Assembly: GCA_029964075.1 (NCBI GenBank) | Contig: CM057149.1 | Span: 19,854,197-19,918,196, forward strand | Length of the DNA stretch: 64,000 nucleotides | Direction of reading: 5' to 3' | Origin: Patiria pectinifera | Taxonomy: Eukaryota; Echinodermata; Asteroidea; Valvatida; Asterinidae | In this document: positions 29,201 through 44,200 of the stretch, one piece after another | Layout: each line of letters opens with the position of its first letter | Numbering within the stretch: the stretch's first letter is position 1 | Program-made: the position numbers and the translations under genes | The notes under the pieces: model-generated | The model's database searches: none | Told to the model about the DNA's origin: nothing | Seen by the model: only the letters and a program-made list of their open reading frames with translations

Positions 29201-32200
29201 AAACAGGACTAATTGCACCTTCAACAGCAGCATTTTTATATTGTGAACTGTGCTTAACTGTGAAGACGCAATGTGAACAATATTATTTTGAGGCAGGCAA
29301 AACAAAATGACACTTGACAATCTGTACGCAAACTTGCATAAGATTCAGTCTTAGATTAGTTTTCAGCAAATTTTAGCACCCAGAGAGCATCTTGCATCTA
29401 TCTCTCAGCACCCTTACATTTTCTCCGTTCCAGTCTTGAACTCGGTCTCACAGATTGGTTACTTACCATAAACTGATACCGCTGTAAAGCACCTCCTCCA
29501 AATCAGCAACCTCTTCAACAATATCTGTGGGGCCTGTAACGGAAGAAGGATGCATCAACAGTAAGTAATTAGCATCTACGGGCATGTGCATGGTATTTTC
29601 AAATCACCGACTTTTCCATGGAGACAAACCGCGGTCCAGTAATACTACCAACTCTCATCAAAGGGTCCATGAGATGACTTTTTCTTAGGAACATCTTTTG
29701 TGCAACTTTCCACTCCTCTTAAATGTATGAAAACTATTTCTTTTAAAAATGTCCATTTTTAAAAAACGTCCATGCTTGTCCAGACAACTGAGGGCGCCCT
29801 TTGCTGTAATGTCATTTCAGAAAGACATTGTTCAATTTAAGGTTTTTTTCTGTTCAAATTGTGAACCCAAAAACTTAATTCATCAAAAATATTTGTGAGA
29901 AAAGTTTGCTCACTGGCTAACTGCCATGTACTGACACAATGAATCACCAAAGAAAAGAAAATTTACAACAGCCAAAAACCCAAAATCTAGCAACGTTTGG
30001 TGCTGAAATAGCTGTAACATTGAGGTTTCTGCATGAAGTGACATCACACTTTTGCTTTTGCTTTTGCATTAGCATAAAACCAAAAGGGGGAAAAAGAAAG
30101 TTGAAAATAAGGTTAAAAATGGGACACAAAAGTGAAACTTCAAGGATTGCATAAATAAATACATTGCACGGGCCCTTTTAACCAAGTGGCAATAAGCAAG
30201 CTCTGACACAACACCATGTTCTGCTTATTTATTATGCACTTGTTTTTTGGAACAGTTTCAATCATAGATTTGTCCATTTGTACGTGACCTAATATCAGGT
30301 GTACACTTATCAACTTTAAGTGATTGGAATTGGCAAACCAGAGCTACGAATGCCAGTGTCTCATTTCTAAATCACAAATCACAATCAGTGAAACGTGCAC
30401 TGCATCTGAACATCAATCCATACACTTGACAGGGTATGAATAATGTCGCACAGTAACTGCTCATTACTTGTGCACTTTGAGAGTGCTGTTTATGAATAAA
30501 TTTTGTGAGAAAAAAAATCCCACAAATTTTACAGGCAATTTACAGAAAAAAATATTAATTTATTAGTTAGTACATAATTACAGGTATTACATGTAGCATA
30601 CAAATGTTTAGAAAACACAGAAAAACCCCCAGCAAATCACACCCTTTGAAATAACTAACATTTAACCAAATCTAATTTTTTTTTCCTGGTTCTTGTTGAG
30701 ATCACAAGAGTCAATATCATTTTGCCCTATTTTGTCCAATTCAATTTGAAGGTTGGCACAGTGAGGTTATGACATCACTTCGTACAGATTGCCACAGGCA
30801 TTTGGACGTCAAATTGTCGTGACGCACATCGGCTGCGCCGTATTTCGAAGAAATTTTGAGCAACACGCGCGTGTTTAGACTATTCTGCACACTGCGGGCA
30901 CAAGCACTTGATGGCGTTGAACACGCAGTTTTGTAATTTTCCTACGAAGATGGCATCCTATGTGAGAGATAGTAAAGTGGACATTTTTGGCCACACACAG
31001 TACATGTACAATGTACATGTACATGTAACAATAAATAATAATTTTTTTTGAGATACATTTTTTTTATTTTTTTTCAAGAGACCATAAAGAAGATAGTTTC
31101 AGTTAAAGTTTTCAGTGTTAATATATTTTTCAATCTGCGTGGCTACTGTACCGTAGGTGTACATTTCGTCATCCAGCTCGTGCCGAGTTCTTGTGAAAAT
31201 CCATACAATGTCACCATATGTCATTCAGCATTTAAATGCAAGCACACCTCATTATGGATCCTGACATGACAACTGATTAACAAAGCTCCAATTGAACAAT
31301 CATTACAACTGAGCTATTAACCCATGCCTTAATATGATTAGTCATTGTTTCCACAATTCCTCCAATAAATGACAGGGTCATTTTAACGACTTTTAGTTGG
31401 TAATTACCCCCCCCCCCCCCGAACGCCAGCCGGATGGATTTTTTCGCAGAAGTGGCCTTCACGACGATAAAATATTCATCATTTTGGGGCATCTGCTACT
31501 GTTGCTGCAGCACAAAAGTACAGTGCCTTTAGTAATAATGGTGATAATTTGTTTGCGCTTAAATTTGAGTGGACAGAAGGCAACTAGCATACATGTACAC
31601 GTCATTCACAGAAAATGTTTTTAATTTTTAAAATGACTGAAAATGTTTATCAAATGATTTCTAGGGGTCTTTGCGTAATGAGTGAAATAGATTGTCTAAT
31701 AAATATTTTTGGTGATCAAAACAATCATTCATTTCTCTTTTTTCACTTGATGCTGATGAATGCAAAAAAAGGGTGCTCATTTCATAACAGTACAATTCCG
31801 TAACAGTACGAGCTATCAATTTTCTCCCATCTGATTTAAACATTACAATTTCCACACTTTTTTGTAAATGTGTGACATGAAAGTGTATGAAGCTGACATC
31901 CGTGACGTTTCAAACTTATAGTTGGCATTTGAGTACAGCAGCTTTCAAAGTTCAGACACAATTTACAGTCAACTCCGAACACCCGAAAAACAATTTTCAG
32001 ACAGTAATTTCTCATGTTTGAAATGTAAATTTAATTCATTAACAACCTATACAGACCTTTAAGTGAACGGGATATCATAATGTGACAAGTTTCCTTCAGT
32101 TAAATGGTTTCAGGAGCATTTCAGCTTTGGCAAATTTGACAGAAAAAAAGTGCACTAAAATCTGAAATAATAAAATGTGTCATATCAATACCTTTTCACA

Positions 32201-35200
32201 CTCGTATCTGAGCATCATTTCAAATACATTGTACTTTGCCAACCTGTAAATACCAGTACGGTACATGTGTATTGTTGAACAACATTCAGTGTTTATAGTG
32301 AGACTAATGGACCCTCTGGTTGTTTTGACAGAGAGGCTCCAATGGCAAGATATGGCGTTATTCTAATAGCTTTTATACAATAGCTTATTATATTACAAAT
32401 AACATGAAAGAGTTTCTTTGCAACCAGTGCCGAGTCTGGTGCCGCCTCACTTTTATTCAAATAGTGATCTGTGCAAGAACAGCACAAATGACTGCCTGAT
32501 ATTTTACATGGACCATCAGACCACAACAGAAACATTTCATACTTCACACGAATGCCAACCAATGCGACGTCACAAAAACATTTGCAGCAAAACTCGCCGG
32601 AGTCAAAATGTGTTCAACTTTTTCAAATTCACAGCGCACAGACTTGCCATAAAAACGTCAGAAATTTGTGTTCGCATTTGCTTACGCTCTGAGTACAAGC
32701 CGGCCTTCCTGTACAAAATGTGGTCCTAGCACTTTTTGTAGCAATCTATCATTTAATCCTATCCCATAGACATAATGGGTTTATAATGGTCTGAACTGGC
32801 CATGAAATTCAATCCCATCCAGCCATTATCCCAGCATGGACTAATAAACAGACAAGTTTGCCTTTAGGCACAACAACTTCACATCAATCAAAAAAAAAAA
32901 CCCACAAGTGCAAATCTCACCACCACAGTAAAAAAAAACTTTTAATTTGCATGAATTCTTTCACATGGTCAACTAGTGTTGTTGTTTACATACTTGAATT
33001 GTTTATTTGGGGGTTTTCCGTTTAATTAGACAGCTGATTGGCTTGCTTATCAAGAGGTGAGCGAACATGGGGCTACCAATTTCCTGAGGATTACTGCAAT
33101 GTGCTGGGTACTTGTTGTGGCACCTTTAGTCAGAAAAGTTCAGGTCATGGTCGGTATTGATTGGTCATTCTGTGCCAGAGGGCTTTTGGGAACAAAACTG
33201 TGAAATCTACACCACTAGACAATGCTTCAATAACCAGCAGTCTTGTTTTTCTGGGAAACTTCCTGAATCCTTGGAAGTGTAAGGCGCTCTGGCAAAATGA
33301 GACAGAACAGGGCAGAGGTCAAAATGAGGATTTGCGGGTAATAGGAAAGAGTATAAGATTCTCCTTACAAGCCTGTTTGTTGCACTTCAATTGGACATTC
33401 TGTTGACAAGTTACAGCTGTTTAAAGTCAAAAAGTTGAAATACTGAGAAAAAGGCCTTTAAAGTTTCGACTGAATAGTCGTGAAAAAAATCAGACAATTG
33501 AAAATATCGCCCCCATTCAGGTTAAAAAAAAAAAAATTCTCCACTACGGCCATGTCACGTTCTGTCTCATTTTGCTAGAACGTTTCACAAATTAAACACA
33601 CTGCAGAAACATGGCACCTCCTCTGTACCGGTACTTAAAATGTAACTTTCAATTAACCTATGAGATACATGTACTGTACATGGTGTTGATTTTAACAAGG
33701 GTAGAAGCTAGACAACGGTGTGAAAGGCCTATATATTGATGCAGGCCAAATGTGATTTGTGATCACTCACTTGAGGGTTTGTAAAAAATGAAGGGTTCCA
33801 GATGTAAACCGGTCTTTGAACTTGTATAAATTTCTGCGAAATTTGGGATGAAAATGGACCTAAAAGTTGCTCTAAGTTTTGCATTGGAGTCGTCGTCGTG
33901 ATCTTCGTCGTCGTCGTCTGTTGCACACTCGTTTCTAAGTAAATATAACGCGTCTGATCTGTAGTCTCCAGCCAGCTCTGTCATTGGTCTCCTTGTTCAG
34001 GTCTATGCTGCCTAAGGGTTTGTTGATTGTGTCTAACCATGTTCGTTTTTTCCCCCCTGCCGGTCTTTTCACTTGTCTTTGTATTTCATAATGAGCAATC
34101 TCTGCTGGTGCATCTTGTGGTAGACGCAGTAGATGACCGAGCCAGCTCAATCTTCTGTTTTTGATGTTGACACTCCATGGCTTTTGGTTGCACTGGAGTG
34201 GAGGGATAATTTTTCAAGGAGGCTATGGACTTCAGAGAGTGCTTTAAGGGGTGCTCATCTTTGGAGGGAAAAATCGCTAAAAGTCATCAGTACTCCCCAC
34301 CCCCAACCCCAAAACATAATTTGATGTTTGCCTTGATCACTGCTGCTAAAGTTCTGAGCCTTTGTCCCGATTTGTTTAATTTGGGGCATTTATCATTGGT
34401 GTCAATGGGAATTTATTTACTATCGACACTAGCGTCAGTTATGGGCTCCGTGCGCCGACAAGAGGGCGCCCTTTTACCTAGCAACGAAGTCCCATGGGCG
34501 GGACATTTCGCTGGTTGACGCACACCACCGTTGTGTGTGGTGTGACATTACACCAGGGGATTTGTACACACGACACCAGGGATTTGTACTACCGGTATGT
34601 TCATTATCACAGCGCAGCGCAAGCGGCAAATGAATTGCAGTCAGGCAAGATGGTGTCGGTCGGTCAGCCCCAACTGTATTTTCTTTGCCGGTGAGGGGGT
34701 ACTTGTGAACGGAGCGGATACCATCCACACTAACGCCAGTTTGTACAGGGGTAGGGCACAGAGTTGAGATTTTCCACATGGGTATAGCCTCTCAACCCTG
34801 GTCCACTGTTTGATTTTACCTGTGTAGAGTGCCAGATCCGTATAGAGGTCGTGTCGGATTCTTACTAGTGTAAAAGGGCTTTCCCAAAATATTTCAAATT
34901 TTACCAAACAAATTCTAACACATATGATGATCAATCAAGCTCATTATCTACTCAACAATCTCAAACATGCTTGCAGACAGAATTTATTCCACTTCAAGCC
35001 TGAATGGTTCCAAGGAACTGCTCAGTTTGTCATCACCACACAATCTGCAAATTCGAGCAGCGAGCGAAGGACAAATAATAACATGGCCTTCGCTAGACCC
35101 ATTTCTTTCAAAGGGTGGGTTGTGGGTTTGCGGGCACCCACAAAGGATATGTCAAAACTGAATAGAAGCTCACAAACCTGGTATATTTGCCAAGAAGGCC

Positions 35201-38200
35201 CCAAGTGGGTTAGCTCATAGTGTGGTGCTCACACCATTGTCAACAGAGTCTGCACAATTCATGGACGGCCGTTATGACATACTTTGAAGTGGAAAACATT
35301 CAGACAGACAACAAAACTATTTTTCTTGGGAAAAAAGTGAATTCAATGCTCGCGAGTGTGAATTTTCAGATATGGTTGCCAAATGTATTTGATTATGGTG
35401 CTAAATGTATTACATTTGTCCCTTGGTGTGATGTACAAGTTTGTATAAGATCTCTGGTGATGAAGCTATGCAAAAATGTGTTTAGTCTAGATTGTAGCGA
35501 ATGGAATGTTCCACAGAGATAGTTGTTCATCAAGGCCAACTATTATGTCAGACATACCAACATTTAGAAGCATTGTAGGGGAGTGACATGCTTTTTTAGT
35601 ATTGCCAGCTCTATTGTAAAATCTTTTTTTTTCACTTGCGCAGAGCTCAGTGATTCATCGTTTTTTTATCAAAGATTTTGATGATGTGAACCTAAGACTA
35701 CATTACATACAAATGTACATGTGATGAGTAAACAAGTCTTTTTTTCATATTGTACTGGTTTTACGAAGCATTTGTGTGGCTTCATAATCCCCCTTGTGGG
35801 TTAAATCTCCATTTTATCCTGGAAAAAGTAAACATGGGCTCAACAACGAGGACCTGCACCATGAGAAAGATTTAACTCACAGTAATCAGTTGGGTGCAAT
35901 TTTAACGGACATTTGTACATACGTCCATGTACATCATACATGTACAGTACACATACAATGTAGGGGGGGGGGGTGTGTTATGCACACATGTGTGTACATG
36001 TATGTGTGTACCGGTACATGTGTAACAGATGAGCATACAGTGTATTGCATGGCCACAAGCAAGTAAGGCTGCGTCTACGTGTACTTGGCTACAACCAGCA
36101 AAACACACGCACCTTGGAAAGCAGCCGAATCAAATTCCAATAGATGTGTGCTTGATACTGCAAAGTGCCAACCGCAGCCAAGTGCGGCCCCAGTTTTGGG
36201 TCCATTTGGACATATACACTGCCGTTTGTCTACATTTCAGGCAGAGATGTAGTAGAGTCCACCTCATCCAAGTCCGAGCCAAGCAGAGTCTGCAAAGGCT
36301 TGAGTCCAAGCCATTAGTCCGAGTCCATTTTTGTCCAAGTCTAGCTCAAGTCCGAGTCCAAATTGACAAGTCCGAACCGAGTCAGAGTCCAGTCATGAAA
36401 GGGTTTTTACAGCAGAACACATGCGCGCAAGAGTACACTGAGAATACAGTGACTGTGGAATCTATCTGTCTCGTGCGATTATTCTACTGCCTAGTACGGT
36501 ATCCAGAAGATACTTTCGCAGACAAGAGTTGAAACTAATAAAAGTGATCAGACAACAGACGCTGGCCGGGACCCTTTTTAAAAACAATTTAAACTTTTTT
36601 TCTCACCTTTGAACACATTGTTTTAAATGGACTTGATTGGAGTCCGACAGGTGAGTCAGCCACTACCGGTAGCCGATTGCGAGCTGAGTCCAAAAAACCA
36701 CGAGTCAGAGCTGAGTCACGAGTCCCAAAAAATGGACGCAAGTCCGGACTCAAGTCCTCCATCACTGCTACATGTATTACTTATTAGGTAACAGTTCAAT
36801 GCTTGGCTTCATCAACCATTTGGCCATATCAAATAAGATATTTCTCCTGTATTGTAATTGCATTGGCAGACCTTGCAGATCAACGCAATTAGTTTGGATG
36901 ATTATGACCGTTTATTGGTTTACATGTGATGCATGTAAAAGCACGCCGAGCATAAAGCTTTCATCCTAACAGCAATCTGCAGCACTTACACATGTACCTC
37001 CAACCCTGGGCTCAATTTTTAATGAGTGCTAAAAGCATTAACAGGAAATGGTGCTCAGCAAAATATCCACGCTAAGCAAAAATCAAGAGAGAACAAATAT
37101 CAAAATGATACTTCCTACTCGGTCTAATGAAAACAAACAAGTCTTCAGTGATTATTTCTATCCTCTGGGTTTTTTTTACTTCTTTTTTAACAGTGATGGA
37201 AGAATTCCTTTTTATCACAACTGCTTGTCCACAATTTGAACTAATCATGTGCACATAACCTAAGCAACCATTTCTTTGTTTAGTTCTTCTGCATGACATG
37301 AATTTTACATACATGTAATGTAAGTTGGGACTGGGCAATTCCTCTTGACAAGAGCCCAATCCCAATGAGTCTCCAAGACAAGATGTGCCACGAACAGAAA
37401 CTGACAACAGGACAAAGCGCGAGGGCCGGCCATTATTCTCATATCCTGCGTCACCGTTGGCACAATGGCAAAGAAAGAACCATTGAACCACCAATGAACA
37501 AACCCATGAGGAAAAAAAACCCACCCAGACAATAAATTGCAACAGTGTTTAAAATGTTTCTTTTTTTCCTTACTCTCTCCCACTGTTATATCCAGACAAT
37601 GCTGGAACCCTGGGTAGGTCCTTTTGAAGACAGCGAGAGACACACACTTGAGCGAGTATTCCACAAAGGTCCCTCCCGCATCATCGGTGATGCCAAAAGG
37701 AGTAGATTGATGAGGATGTCTCACTGGCGGAAGCGAAAGCAGGCCGTCAAGGACAGATGCTTCTTTGTTTTTTAGTGACAAATTTGCAGAATGAGTCATG
37801 ATTCGACCCGAATACCCGGAAAAGAATAGAGTATACTAATGTGGGAAACAGCGCCCTCTTTTAAAAGACAGAGGAGATGAGGAGTTTGCTCACCACATTT
37901 AGGGAGTTTTCATTTCGCCACATGGATGGCTAAAGAGATTGTCAATATTTTAAAACATGTCCAGATCAATATGGTGACCACAATTAGAATACACTGCTGA
38001 GGTGGCATCTCATTCAACAGCTATGTTTTATGTACAGTGTATTCTTAAACTAAAAGTATGCATGCATTTTAGCAATCCTAATGATCGAAGGAGGGATCGA
38101 AGGAGGAATAAAAGTGTGTATGATGTATGCATGTGAGGGCAGGCCGTCACCGCGTTATGGGGAAGATTTTTATAGTTAGGCAAATTAGGACTGAGTTATG

Positions 38201-41200
38201 GGGACTTTCTGCTGTCCTCAGGGCGTCTTCAGTCCCCATCAGTACCATGGGCGATCGTGTGTAGTCCCCACAACTACCGGTATGGAACAAGTGCGTACGG
38301 TACATGCAATGGCTTCTACATGTGCTTGACTGCGACTGCCAGGTATTCTGTGATGAACGACTGACCTGTGATGTCATTTTTATCTTCAAATTATGTATGT
38401 TCCTCAGCAGAACAACGGAAGAAGGAATCACAAAGACTTATTTTCATGGAGAGTACTGAAAGTTAGTGGCTGGACACCACATGGCACTAAGGGGCACTGT
38501 TTGTACACCAAATGCAAACTGGCGTGTTTACAATACATCTAGATGGTGTTCGTTCTCCATTTTTCTGTGCTGTTTAATGCATTTGGGCTGTTAGAGAGTT
38601 AGAAAATAACCTTAATATCTGCATTTTTTGTTTCTCACCACACGATTCTGGGGGGATGAAAACTGACTGCTTAACAAACATTTTAAGTAAATGGACCCCA
38701 GCTACAAATGTAGAGAATTTATCAAATGTACGGTAAATTCTCTTGAGTACTCAATGAGTAATCTGAAAAAAATGTAAAACTGTGCAATTGTTCAGCATGA
38801 GGTAGTAGAAATATAGCAAATTGGTTACCTCAAGTTCACCACACTAGATGAAGTTACCAATTTCATTCAAACTGCCAAATTCTTAAGCACTTCTAAACAA
38901 GTCTTAGAGAGATAGGCCCATGTTGACAACATGGTCATTTTGGAACTCACACTCGGTATCTTTGGGTCAAATTGATTCTTAACATTTTCTTTAAAAACAA
39001 ATTGTTGAAATGTACATGATACATACTGGTGTACATGTACCAGTATGCCAGAATTAAAAATGTAGATTTTTATAGGTTACACATATACGGGTAGGTTACT
39101 TTAGAAATAAAAAATAGACTCCCAACTTAAAGAAATAGTTTTTAGAGGTTTTATATAGGTTTTAAAGGTTTTGCTGTGAGGCCTGAGACTGACTGCAAAT
39201 GATTGATTGTTTTCATTACATTTCAATTAGTAACACATGCATGCTAGTACAAGCCTGCCATTAACTCTATAGCAAGTATCCACTCACAATGTGCAAATAA
39301 CTCATTCTAATTCATGAGTCTGGATACATTCCATTAACGCTATTAAAGGCCATAGCTACTGACTATCCTCAGAATGTTCCTATGCAGTTGTAGTTGCCGA
39401 AGATCTCGAACAGTAGCTCTAGACAAGATATTGAGATGCGGCTTTAGTAGTGTCTGGCTGAATTAATTCACAGCTGTGAGGCAAAGTTAGAACCTGGCAT
39501 CTTTGTCTTCTAGTTCTATTACAGAGGCAACAGTTCCCTTCATGGTTTATTTGGGGGGAAACGCCACAAAATAAAAAATGAAGGCCAGTTCAATCTTTGC
39601 GCAAATGCAAACGTGAAATGAATTTGACATCAGGGAACATTCGCTGCAAAATTCGCCAGGAGTTGAAATGTGTTGAACTCTTGCAAATTCACAGCGCAAA
39701 TACTTTGATAGCACAAACTTGTGTTCATGTTCGCTTTGGCACTGTATGAAGCAACCTTTAAGCTTCCATCTTATATTTGAAATAAACTGTTCCCTTTAAT
39801 ATTTGCAATATTATGCATGCCTCGGTGAACTTGGCAAAACGACTGTACTGTTATTGTAGTTTTTCAATTTAATGTCAGGAGGGAAAAATAATGGGGGGGG
39901 GGGAAAGTTATTGGGGGAAAAGCTTTACTTCCGGCAAATTTTATTGTACTTCTATATTATTAGTACTTCAGGATTTGATTTTTAAAACTTGAATTCGCAA
40001 TGAAAGTGGTCGTCAGTCATGCAAGACTTAAAAATCAAATCACTTTCAAAACTGTTTTGGTGTCCCGTAGAGTTGGCAGAATAGAAAAGTACATCTAGCC
40101 TGAAAACCACAATACCCAGGAACCACAGTACCTCGCACCTGATATCGCACCTCAGACAGGTAACTCAATAGAACAATGTACATCGGGATGAAAAGGCTGG
40201 ACCTTTTCTTTGTCCCAGTCAGCAGGTAGCAAACAGGAAACTACACAGACATCATATGCGTGTATCAAAAGTTTGCACTGGTTTTGTCAACTTTTAATAT
40301 TGTAAAATGGTTTAAGTTACAGTCCATCATTTGTAATTTGTGCATTTTGTTCGTTTGAAGCAACAAAAGTGATAAAAATCTAAAGAAGGGTGCTGAACAA
40401 CTAAACCTGATGAAGTTTCAGCTCAGCTTCAGCTGTATATTTTGAGATAAAACAGCATTCTAGGATCTCAATTTCAAATCAAAAGTTGCTGAATCATGTT
40501 TTGAATTGGGCCTGCATTCAGCGTCCGAGACACGTTCTCACTAGCCGATTGTAGCTACGACGAATTATAGCAGCCGCGCACGTGTGTGCGTCGTGCCAAC
40601 GCTTGCACGCTTCGCCAAATAAAAACAACGAACTACTAACGGAAATTTCCAACGGTGCGTCTTTAAAAAGGCCTTCTTTCACAGGGAGTTTAGTCCCCTT
40701 AATATCTTTCAACCAAGTGTGTTTGTCAACAATAATTACGTCAGTTACTTTTTGGATAAGTTGCAAATGATGGACTATAGCTTAAAGTTATAAGTCAACT
40801 TGATGTTAATTCATATTCATTGTACATGTATGACTGCATGGAATACAGTATGTACCGGTATAACTTAGCTGTTATTTTATTCCTCAGAATTTTAATGCAA
40901 ATGCTTTGAAGGGTAATAAAGCAATCTCAGAAAATTGTCAAAAGCCAAAAAGGCTTGACAAGCAAAAAGGAATATCTCCCAATTGGATTAAAGGTGGCCC
41001 ATAAGTGACATCGGTCACTTAAGAAGTCCAAGTACATGTACATGTCCATCATCCAACCAAGCATTAACATGTATGCATAATGCAAGTGTCAGTTGTGATA
41101 ACTCAAGAACATAGTACAGGAATCTATGATTTCAGAAATGTTCATGAAATTTTTATTACAACAGGCCTACATGTACATGTACTGACTGTCGCCTTTTGAG

Positions 41201-44200
41201 GTGCTCTCTGTTACTTAAAGCAAGACCAGGCATGCAACTGTAAATTCCCCCCCCCCCCCCAAAAAAAGAGGAAATTCCAAAACACTTTTGTGCAAGTTCC
41301 AAATACTTTGTACAGTGTTTTTCAATTTTGAATGGCCAGAAATGAGAATAAAAAAATAGGAAATCAGCTGATACAAGGAAAAGTTGCGTGCCTGCTAGAC
41401 TCGACTTACATATGTACATGCACTTAGTTGAGCTGGTTCCAAATTGTGAGCCATTTTTTAAACTCAATAACTGTCCAGTCAATCAGTGAAGTACAAATGT
41501 AAGTCAGTCAGAGGAAAATAGGCTGGCCCGTTGAGTCCAGCAAAAATTTGGGTTAGACAGAAATATGCATTCCGGAAAGTACATAGTATTTCTTTTATCT
41601 TGGCAACTACTTTATTTTTGCAACTCTGCAAATAATGAACAAAATCTTATCATAGCAACATGTACTGGTACTAATAGTCTGGTACATGTATGTATCCTTG
41701 GAGATACATAAATCACACAAGGTTAGACCATTACAACATATACATGTATACACTTGTATTGTTGTTGTCCCCTAACGTGGCACGGCCCCTAGCGTGGTGC
41801 ACTTTGATTTTTCGCCTCTAGTTGCTTGCTAGAACAATGTTTTACCTCAAATTTCACAGTAAATTTCATGAAGCTCTAAACATTCCCGGTCATAAACCTG
41901 AGTTTAGATACCCGTTACAAAGTTAACAAAGAAATTTGACTTTGGCATTATTTTACGATTATATTTAAATGCACAATGAACCTTTTTTTAAATGCTCCCA
42001 AAAATAAGAACATAATTTTCTGATCAACATGTAGTTGGATATGAGACAGTGGAGATAACAATGTTTTATCAGAATTTGTCAACTTTTAAAGAAATTCTTC
42101 AAAGTTCACTTGGGATTTTCCAAGATTTGTTCAAGTGCGCCACGTTACAGAACACTTGGCCGATGTTGTGCCCAATTTCCAGACGTTTCTGAAAATTCAC
42201 ACTAAATTTCACGACACTGAAATTGTTTACAAAGGTTCAACAGTAAGCATTTATTACATAAAAAGTACCAGTATTTAACTGAAGGAATATGCAGCTTTTC
42301 AACAAAGAACTTTGGCTACACTGCATGAGGAAAGTCGAGAGAAACGTTGAAGTGCACCACGTTGGGAGACTCCACTATAGCATAATGAACCACTTTCATT
42401 GGGCTACTATCAGCAGAGAAATTTCTTAAAGCTATAGTCCATCATTTGCAGCCATCCGAAAAAGTAACTGGCGTATTATTGTTGAAAAACATACTTGGTT
42501 GAAAGATAGTAAGGGGACTAAACTCCCTGTGAAATTAATCTTTCTGGCAAGCTATCATTTTGAAGTAATCAACGAAAGAAGGCCTTTCCAACGGTGCGTC
42601 TTAAGACGCACCGTAGGAAAATTTAAATTAGTAGTTCGTTTTGTTATTCGGCGCAGCGCGTGCAAGCATTGGCACGACGCACAGGCGCGCGCGGTTGCTA
42701 TAATTCGTCAGATCAGTGCGCAACATCACCTATAGCAATTCAAAACAATTCAAAACATGATTCAGCAACTTTTGATTTAAAATTGAGATCATAGAATGCT
42801 ATTTTTCTCGGAATATACAGCTGAAGCTGAGCTGAAACTTCATCAGGTTTGTTGTTCAGTATCCTTCATTAGATTTTGAACACTTTTGTTGCTTCAAACG
42901 AACAAAATGCACAAATTACAAATGATGGACTATATCTTTAAGCACAGAAATTTTGCTGAGCAAAAAACAAGATTACCAGCCAAAATGCCATATGCTATTG
43001 CATGTGACTGGTTCCCAGCTAGCATATGAAGTTGCTTTTCATGCTTAGCAGCTCCAAGGAATTGGCCCCATGCCAATATTGGTCGAACACAGCAAACACA
43101 GAAAACACCCCGATTCCCTCAACTTGGCTGGAGCCCAATTTTAATTTGCTGTAACAAAATAGACCCGGAGACACCACCTGGTCAAGACTTGACAAGCTGC
43201 GAATACTTTCAAAAGTTGATGAACTTTTAAGTCCAAAAAAAGTGCAGCACTGTCCGGGATGACCAGTAGGAGATTGCCGATGGTTGCCACAGCAACCGGT
43301 TTTTCAAGGACCACACATTCAATGGGAACCCACCCGAGGGGGCGTTGGATAGGTCGTTTAACTTCCAGGGTCCATTTTCACCGCCCAATCCCAAATGGAA
43401 ACAAACTAATATGAAGATCAAATGAACAAACTTTATGTCGCACTTTTTTTTTGACTAGCTTCATTTACACAGCCTGAGGGTACTTCTTTTTAATAGGCTC
43501 TGAAAAAAAGTCCTTGCCCAGATTTTGCTGCTTTTTCCCCAACTTTTGTGGCCGAACAGATGTTGCAGCAATATATTGGATTACAGTTAAGGCAGTGTTC
43601 TTTAGAGTTAGATCTAATCTACGTAACTGTTTCATTTTGGGGCTTTGGGTGACCGAAAAAATAATGAATGTGAGGTTCGAGGCTGAAAATTGCTTTCAGT
43701 GCTGTACTGAATGGCAACGAAACAGCTGCATTCAAGGGCTGTTTGGTATATGTGCAAAGTACATTGTACACATCTATATTTACGGTACTTGGAAATTGGA
43801 ATATGTTTAGAGAGAAAAATAAAATAAAAATTGAAACATAACATGCCAAAAACCTATGTATCATGTACACCAAACATGAAATGTTTGGGGAAAATTGTGC
43901 TGCTTCGGGTGTACCGGTACTTGTATCTAGGGTTGGTACCGGTATTGTCAATTAAAAACAAAAGTCTGAAGATTGGATGTAAGGTCTGAAAGATTGCATT
44001 TCTTTCTACACTGATGTCTTTCTCTCAGACTCAAAAAGTCTGATTTCCGACAAAAATCTCATGCCTGTATGGGTGTATCTGACCGATTGCAAACAAAAGT
44101 GGACTAACTAAATTTCGTCAATTGGAGGCAGTATTTCTGAAAAGTTTTCTCCAACGATTGTCGGCCGACCATCGTTGGAAATTGATGCAAAAACTCCACC

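Larger units (their letters stand above)
22858..29466. other. Intron, about 6.6 kb
   Basis: Contains a small TTAA-flanked element (24500-24585), a decayed coding-like fragment (24980-25190), a tandem duplication (25548-25820), the common TCCTGGATCCGCCACT motif near 26398 and copy 2 of the CAGGCATGCAACT element (28604-28737). I found no exon that satisfies phase and splice criteria. Confidence 0.5.
32496..37573. other. Intron, about 5 kb
   Basis: Contains repeat pairs at 32560-32690 and 33268-33592, a LINE 3' fragment (33895-34216), a copy of the GTGTAGAG palindrome family (34770-34883) and the GAGTCC-repeat element (36242-36767). A CTCF-like AGAGGGCGCC lies near 34458. Plus-strand frames at 34924-35522 look moderately protein-like but lack splice support. 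Confidence 0.5.
37763..43333. other. Intron, about 5.6 kb, MITE-rich
   Basis: Contains the dispersed repeat at 39625-39745, both copies of the GTCCATCATTTG TTAA element (40316-40781 and 42430-42937), copy 3 of the CAGGCATGCAACT element, and one copy of the CCCTAACGTGG element (41769-42377). A frame at 39492-39535 (GTVASVIELEDKDA) behind a decent acceptor is exon-like but out of phase. Confidence 0.5.

Noticed and set aside
37305-37799. 164-codon minus-strand open frame as a single gene
   Set aside because: Only its 5' part (37574-37762) looks coding and it ends at a strong GTAAGG donor; the remainder reads like intron.
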